From Saccharopolyspora erythraea (GTDB lineage: Bacteria > Actinomycetota > Actinomycetes > Mycobacteriales > Pseudonocardiaceae), in assembly GCF_018141105.1 (NCBI RefSeq), contig NZ_CP054839.1, forward strand, positions 496,001-560,000: a stretch of DNA of 64,000 nucleotides, read 5' to 3'. The position numbers and the translations under genes were made by a program. Below the pieces are notes generated by a model. The model was not told the origin of the DNA, did no database searches, and worked only from the letters and a program-made list of their open reading frames with translations. Shown here piece by piece: positions 60,582 through 64,000 of this stretch. Position 1 is the stretch's first letter. Every line of letters starts with the position of its first letter.

Positions 60582-61250
60582 GTGACCGACGATCGGCAGA
60601 CCGACACGGCCCCGGCGCCAGAGGCGGACCGGGACTCGTTGATGCGGCTTCTCGGCGGGCGGACGACGGCGATCGACGCGAGCCTGCCCCCGGTGGTGTT
60701 CGGGCTGGCCTGGTTCGTCTTCGGCGAGTCCATCGCAGCCGGTGGCGCGGCGGCGGTCGTGGTCGGCGCGGTGATCGCGGCCTGGCGGCTGCGCAAGGGC
60801 GACCGCCCGGTCGCGGTGCTGGTCAGCCTGCTCGCGGTGAGTTTCGGCGCGATCATCGCCCTGCACACCGGGCACGCCGCGGACTTCTTCCTGATCCGCC
60901 TGGTCACCAACGCCGCCAGCGGCCTGGTGTGGGTGGTCAGCATCGTGGTGCGCTGGCCGCTGCTGGGCGTCGTCGTGGGCACCGTGCTCGGCCAGGGCCG
61001 CAGGTGGCGGCGCGACCCGGCGTTGCTGCGCGCCTACGGCCGGGCGAGCTGGGTGTGGGTCTGCCAGTACCTGGTGCGGCTGGTGGTGTTGATCCCGTTG
61101 TGGACGGCCAACGCCGTCGTGGCGCTCAGCGTCGCGCAGGTGGTCCTGACCTGGCCGCTGGTGGCCGTGTGCGTGGCGGTGAGCTGGTGGGTCCTGCGCC
61201 GCGCGCTCCCCGAGGACCACCCCGGTCTGCGGCACCCGCAGGGCGCGTAG
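60582..61250 (+). CDS. DUF3159 membrane protein
   Basis: The protein has 222 residues with about six membrane helices, beginning near MRLLGGRTTAIDASLPPVVF, which is typical of DUF3159. The function is unknown. The GTG at 60582 has TTAAGT close upstream and no Shine-Dalgarno sequence. Confidence 0.87.
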   Translation: MTDDRQTDTAPAPEADRDSLMRLLGGRTTAIDASLPPVVFGLAWFVFGESIAAGGAAAVVVGAVIAAWRLRKGDRPVAVLVSLLAVSFGAIIALHTGHAADFFLIRLVTNAASGLVWVVSIVVRWPLLGVVVGTVLGQGRRWRRDPALLRAYGRASWVWVCQYLVRLVVLIPLWTANAVVALSVAQVVLTWPLVAVCVAVSWWVLRRALPEDHPGLRHPQGA

Positions 61251-61379
61251 CCCGCAAGCGCGGCACCGCTTCGAACGAGCGTCACCACTTGGGGTGATCC
61301 ACGGTGAACGGCTCGCGCGGCGGGGCGAGGATCGGCACGGATCTTCTTCCCGCTCCGGCGATCTTCGAAAGGGCAGCGC

Positions 61380-61775
61380 GTGGCCAACATCCCGGATTAC
61401 CTGAAGTACACCAAGGACCACGAATGGGTCGAGGAGCGTTCCTCCGGCACCGTCAGGATCGGCATCACCGACCAGGCGCAGCGGGAGCTCGGTGACATCG
61501 TCTTCGTGGAGCTGCCGCAGACAGGCCAGCACTACAGCTCCGCCGATGCGCTCGGCAGCGTGGAGTCGGTCAAGGCGGTCGCTGAGTTCTTCGCACCGCT
61601 GGGTGGCGAGGTCGTGGAGGTGAACAGCCAGGTGACCGACGAGCCGGAGCTGGTGAACACCGATCCCTACGGTGACGGCTGGTTCGTCACGCTCAAGGTC
61701 ACCGACCGGTCCGAGCTGGACGCCCTGATGTCCGCGAAGCAGTACGAGGAGTTCATCTCCGAAGCGAACGAGTAA
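61380..61775 (+). CDS. gcvH: Glycine cleavage system H protein
   Basis: This 131-residue lipoyl carrier shuttles the aminomethyl group between the P, T and L proteins. The lipoylated lysine is Lys65 in SVESVKAVAEF. The GTG at 61380 follows AAAGGG. No other gcv genes are nearby. I looked for a glycine riboswitch in the 129 bp upstream and saw none. Confidence 0.95.
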   Translation: MANIPDYLKYTKDHEWVEERSSGTVRIGITDQAQRELGDIVFVELPQTGQHYSSADALGSVESVKAVAEFFAPLGGEVVEVNSQVTDEPELVNTDPYGDGWFVTLKVTDRSELDALMSAKQYEEFISEANE

Positions 61776-61795
61776 CCGCGGCGCGATGCCGCGGT
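61775..61795. terminator. Terminator between convergent genes
   Basis: ACCGCGGC pairs with GCCGCGGT around a 5-nt loop, between the gcvH stop and the end of the kinase gene. Confidence 0.6.
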
Positions 61796-61797
61796 CG

Positions 61798-62784
61798 TCA
61801 GCCCTGCGCGCCGAGGAACTGCTTGTGCAGCGTCGGGAGGTCGGCGGGTGCGGCCAGCTCGACCGCTGCGAGCCACGCCGCGCCCGCCGCGCCGGGGCCC
61901 GCGGTGCGGGGCTCGGCGCCGAAGCGCTCGGCGAGTTCCGCGCGGAGCGCGTCGCCGACGGGGTTGCCCGTGCCGACGAGACCGCCGGCCAGCACGATCG
62001 GACTCGTGTCGCCGGGCGGTCTGGTGATGGACGCGGTCTCGGCGAGCAGCCGCGCCGCGTTCCGGACGATCGCGGTCGCCGCCTCGTCGCCGCTCCCGGC
62101 GGCCCCGGTCACCAGCGGGGCGAGCTCGGCCAGCCGGATCGGCGGCGCGGAGTTCACCGCGGTGATCAGCCGGTTGCGCAAGGCCGGTGGCTCGGCGCGG
62201 GGCTCGCCGACCAGCTCGTCCAGCACGGCCGTGACCAGATCGCCGTCGGTTCGCCCGAGGTCGAGGGCATGCAGTGTCGCGCGGACCGCTTCGCGCCCCA
62301 GCCAGAAAGCCGAGCCCTCGTCGCCCAGCAGCCAGCCGTGCCCGCCCGCGCTGGCGACCAGCCGGTGGTCCTCGATCCGCGCGGCGACCGACCCCGTACC
62401 CGCGATCACCACCGTGCCGCCCGGCTCGGGCGTGCCCGCGGCGAAGGCCACCTCGACGTCGCCGACCACCCGCATCGGGCAGGTCAGGCCGAGCGCGGAC
62501 CACTCGCCCCGGAACAGCTCCGCCACCGCCGGATCGGTCATCTTGCTCGCCCCGGCCATGCCCAGCACGCCGGCCCGCACCGCTGCCGGTTCGAGGCCGC
62601 GGAGCGCGTCGGCGGCTGCGGCGGCGACCTGCGCGGCGGCCCGCTCCGGCGGGTGCGAGTTCGGGTTGCCGCCACCGGCCGAACCGGTGCCGAGGGTGCG
62701 GCCGGACAGGTCGCCGACCAGCGCGCGGCTGGAGGTCCCGCCGATGTCCAGGCCGAGGACGAGCACCGGTTCTTGGCTGCGCAT
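61798..62784 (-). CDS. BadF/BadG-type ATPase, N-acetylglucosamine-kinase-like
   Basis: This 328-residue protein of the ASKHA fold has the phosphate loop LGLDIGGTSSRALVGDLSG, the adenosine motif GTGSVAARIED and GGHGWLLGDEGSAFWLG, all typical of GlcNAc kinase relatives. It would phosphorylate an amino sugar for catabolism or wall recycling. The ATG at 62784 fits the domain start; the longer frame upstream is unlikely. Confidence 0.88.
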   Translation of the reverse strand: MRSQEPVLVLGLDIGGTSSRALVGDLSGRTLGTGSAGGGNPNSHPPERAAAQVAAAAADALRGLEPAAVRAGVLGMAGASKMTDPAVAELFRGEWSALGLTCPMRVVGDVEVAFAAGTPEPGGTVVIAGTGSVAARIEDHRLVASAGGHGWLLGDEGSAFWLGREAVRATLHALDLGRTDGDLVTAVLDELVGEPRAEPPALRNRLITAVNSAPPIRLAELAPLVTGAAGSGDEAATAIVRNAARLLAETASITRPPGDTSPIVLAGGLVGTGNPVGDALRAELAERFGAEPRTAGPGAAGAAWLAAVELAAPADLPTLHKQFLGAQG

Positions 62785-62963
62785 GCGCTCTTTGTACCCG
62801 CTTCGACACGGAAAGTGGCCTCGGATGTCGGAAACCAGCCGGGTCTGGTCATCCCGGCCGGGCAGCCGATATACATCGGGGTGTCCTGTGTTCGGTCGGG
62901 GAGGACGCATGAGCCAACGGCATCGCGCGTGCGCGGATTCGCGGCGAGGCAACGGAGAACTCG

Positions 62964-63725
62964 ATGGGTGAGTTCGACGGACTGGTCGCGGCGGTCACCG
63001 GAGGAGCGTCGGGGATCGGGCTGGCGACCGCCCGGCTGCTGGCCGAGCGCGGCGCGGCGGTGGCGGTGCTGGACCTGCGCCCGCACGACGTCGGCGAGCC
63101 GCTGCTCGGCGTGCGCTGCGACGTCACCGACGACGGCGAGGTCCGCTCGGCGGTCGAGGCCGTGCACGAGCGCCTCGGCGGGCTCGACGTGCTGGTCAAC
63201 AACGCCGGGATCGGCGCGCAGGGCGACGTCTCGGCCAACGACGACGCCGAGTGGCACCGCGTGCTCGACGTCAACGTCGTCGGCATCGCCCGGGTCAGCC
63301 GGGCCGCACTGGGACTCCTGCGGGAGTCCGGTCACGCCGCCATCGTCAACACCTGCTCGATCGCCGGGATCGCCGGACTGCCGCAGCGCGCGCTCTACTC
63401 CGCGAGCAAGGGCGCGGTGCACGCGCTCACCCTGGCGATGGCCGCCGACCACGTGCGGGAGGGGATCAGGGTGAACTGCGTGGCTCCCGGCACGGTCGAC
63501 ACGCCGTGGATCAGCAGGCTGCTCGACAGCGCCGACGACCCGGCCGCCGAGCGGGCGGCGCTCGAGGCGAGGCAGCCCGCGGGTCGGCTGGTGTCGGCAG
63601 GCGAGGTCGCGCATGCCATCGTGCACCTGGCGAGTCCGGCCGCGGCCGGCACGACCGGGACCGTGCTCAACGTCGACGGCGGGATGTCCGGACTGCGCGT
63701 CCGGCCCGCCGAGGGGGAACGATGA
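62964..63725 (+). CDS. Short-chain dehydrogenase/reductase
   Basis: This 253-residue classical SDR has TGGASGIGLATARLL, NNAGIG and the Tyr-x-x-x-Lys motif YSASKGA, with a closing GTVLNVDGGMSGL. The neighbour at 63722 is an amidohydrolase with a THHHLWD start, as in L-fuconolactonase, so this enzyme may oxidise a sugar such as L-fucose or L-rhamnose to its lactone. Starts and stops overlap (ATGA). Confidence 0.9.
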   Translation: MGEFDGLVAAVTGGASGIGLATARLLAERGAAVAVLDLRPHDVGEPLLGVRCDVTDDGEVRSAVEAVHERLGGLDVLVNNAGIGAQGDVSANDDAEWHRVLDVNVVGIARVSRAALGLLRESGHAAIVNTCSIAGIAGLPQRALYSASKGAVHALTLAMAADHVREGIRVNCVAPGTVDTPWISRLLDSADDPAAERAALEARQPAGRLVSAGEVAHAIVHLASPAAAGTTGTVLNVDGGMSGLRVRPAEGER

Positions 63726-64000
63726 CCGTCGACACCCACCACCACCTGTGGGACCTCGACGTCCGGGACCAGCCATGGATGACCGGGCCCGAGATGCAGC
63801 CGCTGCGCAGGGACTTCCGCCCGGCCGACCTGGTCGCGGCGCTGCGGGGGACCACTGTGGACTCCACCGTGCTGGTGCAGACGGTCTCCGACCCGGACGA
63901 GACCCCGGAGATGCTGGTGCTGGCCGACTCCTGCGACCGCGTCGCCGGGGTCGTCGGCTGGACCGACCTGACCGCCCGCGACGTGCGGGAGCGGCTCGGG
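63722..64000 (+). CDS. Amidohydrolase, L-fuconolactonase-like (partial, cut by the window)
   Basis: The first 93 residues are present. DTHHHLWDL is the metal-binding start of the amidohydrolase family, followed by WMTGPEMQPLRRDFRPADL as in sugar-lactone hydrolases. The start overlaps the SDR stop, so the pair likely acts in one pathway, lactone formation then hydrolysis. The end lies beyond base 64000. Confidence 0.85.
   Translation, partial: MTVDTHHHLWDLDVRDQPWMTGPEMQPLRRDFRPADLVAALRGTTVDSTVLVQTVSDPDETPEMLVLADSCDRVAGVVGWTDLTARDVRERLG

Noticed and set aside
61251-61379. Glycine riboswitch before gcvH
   Set aside because: The paired aptamer helices and conserved core bases are not visible in these 129 bp.

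Overview
The window is high-GC DNA (roughly 70 percent by eye outside the islands) with GTG and TTG starts, many leaderless genes and strong GC hairpins. The gene set (AfsR-type BTAD regulator, type VII EspG relative, DUF3099, DUF3159, ectABCD, a pSAM2-type integrative element) points to a mycelial actinobacterium of the Pseudonocardiales. Saccharopolyspora is my best guess; this is inference from gene content, not a database match.

Left part (1-25105). A partial gene tail is followed by an MBOAT O-acyltransferase gene (196-1629). Its last codons carry a 14-bp sequence that recurs at 14813-14826. Between the two copies lies a 13.2-kb actinomycete integrative and conjugative element (AICE): integrase, excisionase, RepSA-type rolling-circle initiator, spread proteins, a GGDEF protein, a TraB/FtsK translocase, several tiny genes, an SCO3933-type protein, a GntR/Kor repressor, an HTH-TPR regulator, a Nudix hydrolase and a BldC-like protein. 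It also holds a striking 260-nt nested inverted repeat (13541-13800). A second accessory block without a visible integrase follows (14827 to about 24700). It holds HTH regulators, a small operon behind a Shine-Dalgarno-masking hairpin, a WXG100/DUF1023/three-helix membrane protein triad that looks like a type VII effector with helper and immunity partner, an AT-richer pentapeptide-repeat locus, and four phage-like small genes. On the far side sits an AlgJ/AlgX-like protein (25245-26525), the usual partner of an MBOAT acyltransferase, so the two insertions probably split one locus.

Central part (26526-45581). This includes a zinc ABC transporter (permease, ATPase, His-rich lipoprotein) behind a Zur-like palindrome, an MsmK/UgpC-type sugar ATPase divergent from a LacI regulator, and a five-gene membrane operon DUF4178, DUF4247, a Pro-rich membrane protein, DUF350 and a membrane-fused spermidine synthase. 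Trehalose genes follow: otsA and a fused OtsB-GH15 protein. Then come a ThrE-type exporter, tRNA-Thr(TGT), a VOC protein, an MT0933-type small protein, DUF3099, and two tandem secreted NPCBM-like paralogues.

Right part (45582-64000). This includes a secreted trypsin-like protease, the ectoine/hydroxyectoine operon ectABCD with a strong hairpin before ectD, an ADP-ribosylglycohydrolase, an AfsR-like BTAD/NB-ARC/TPR regulator, an SGNH esterase, a Pro-rich gene with an apparent frameshift directly before an EspG homologue, DUF3159, gcvH, an N-acetylglucosamine-type kinase, and an SDR plus amidohydrolase pair reminiscent of L-fucose or L-rhamnose catabolism, cut by the window end. Trehalose and ectoine synthesis together indicate an organism equipped for osmotic or desiccation stress.
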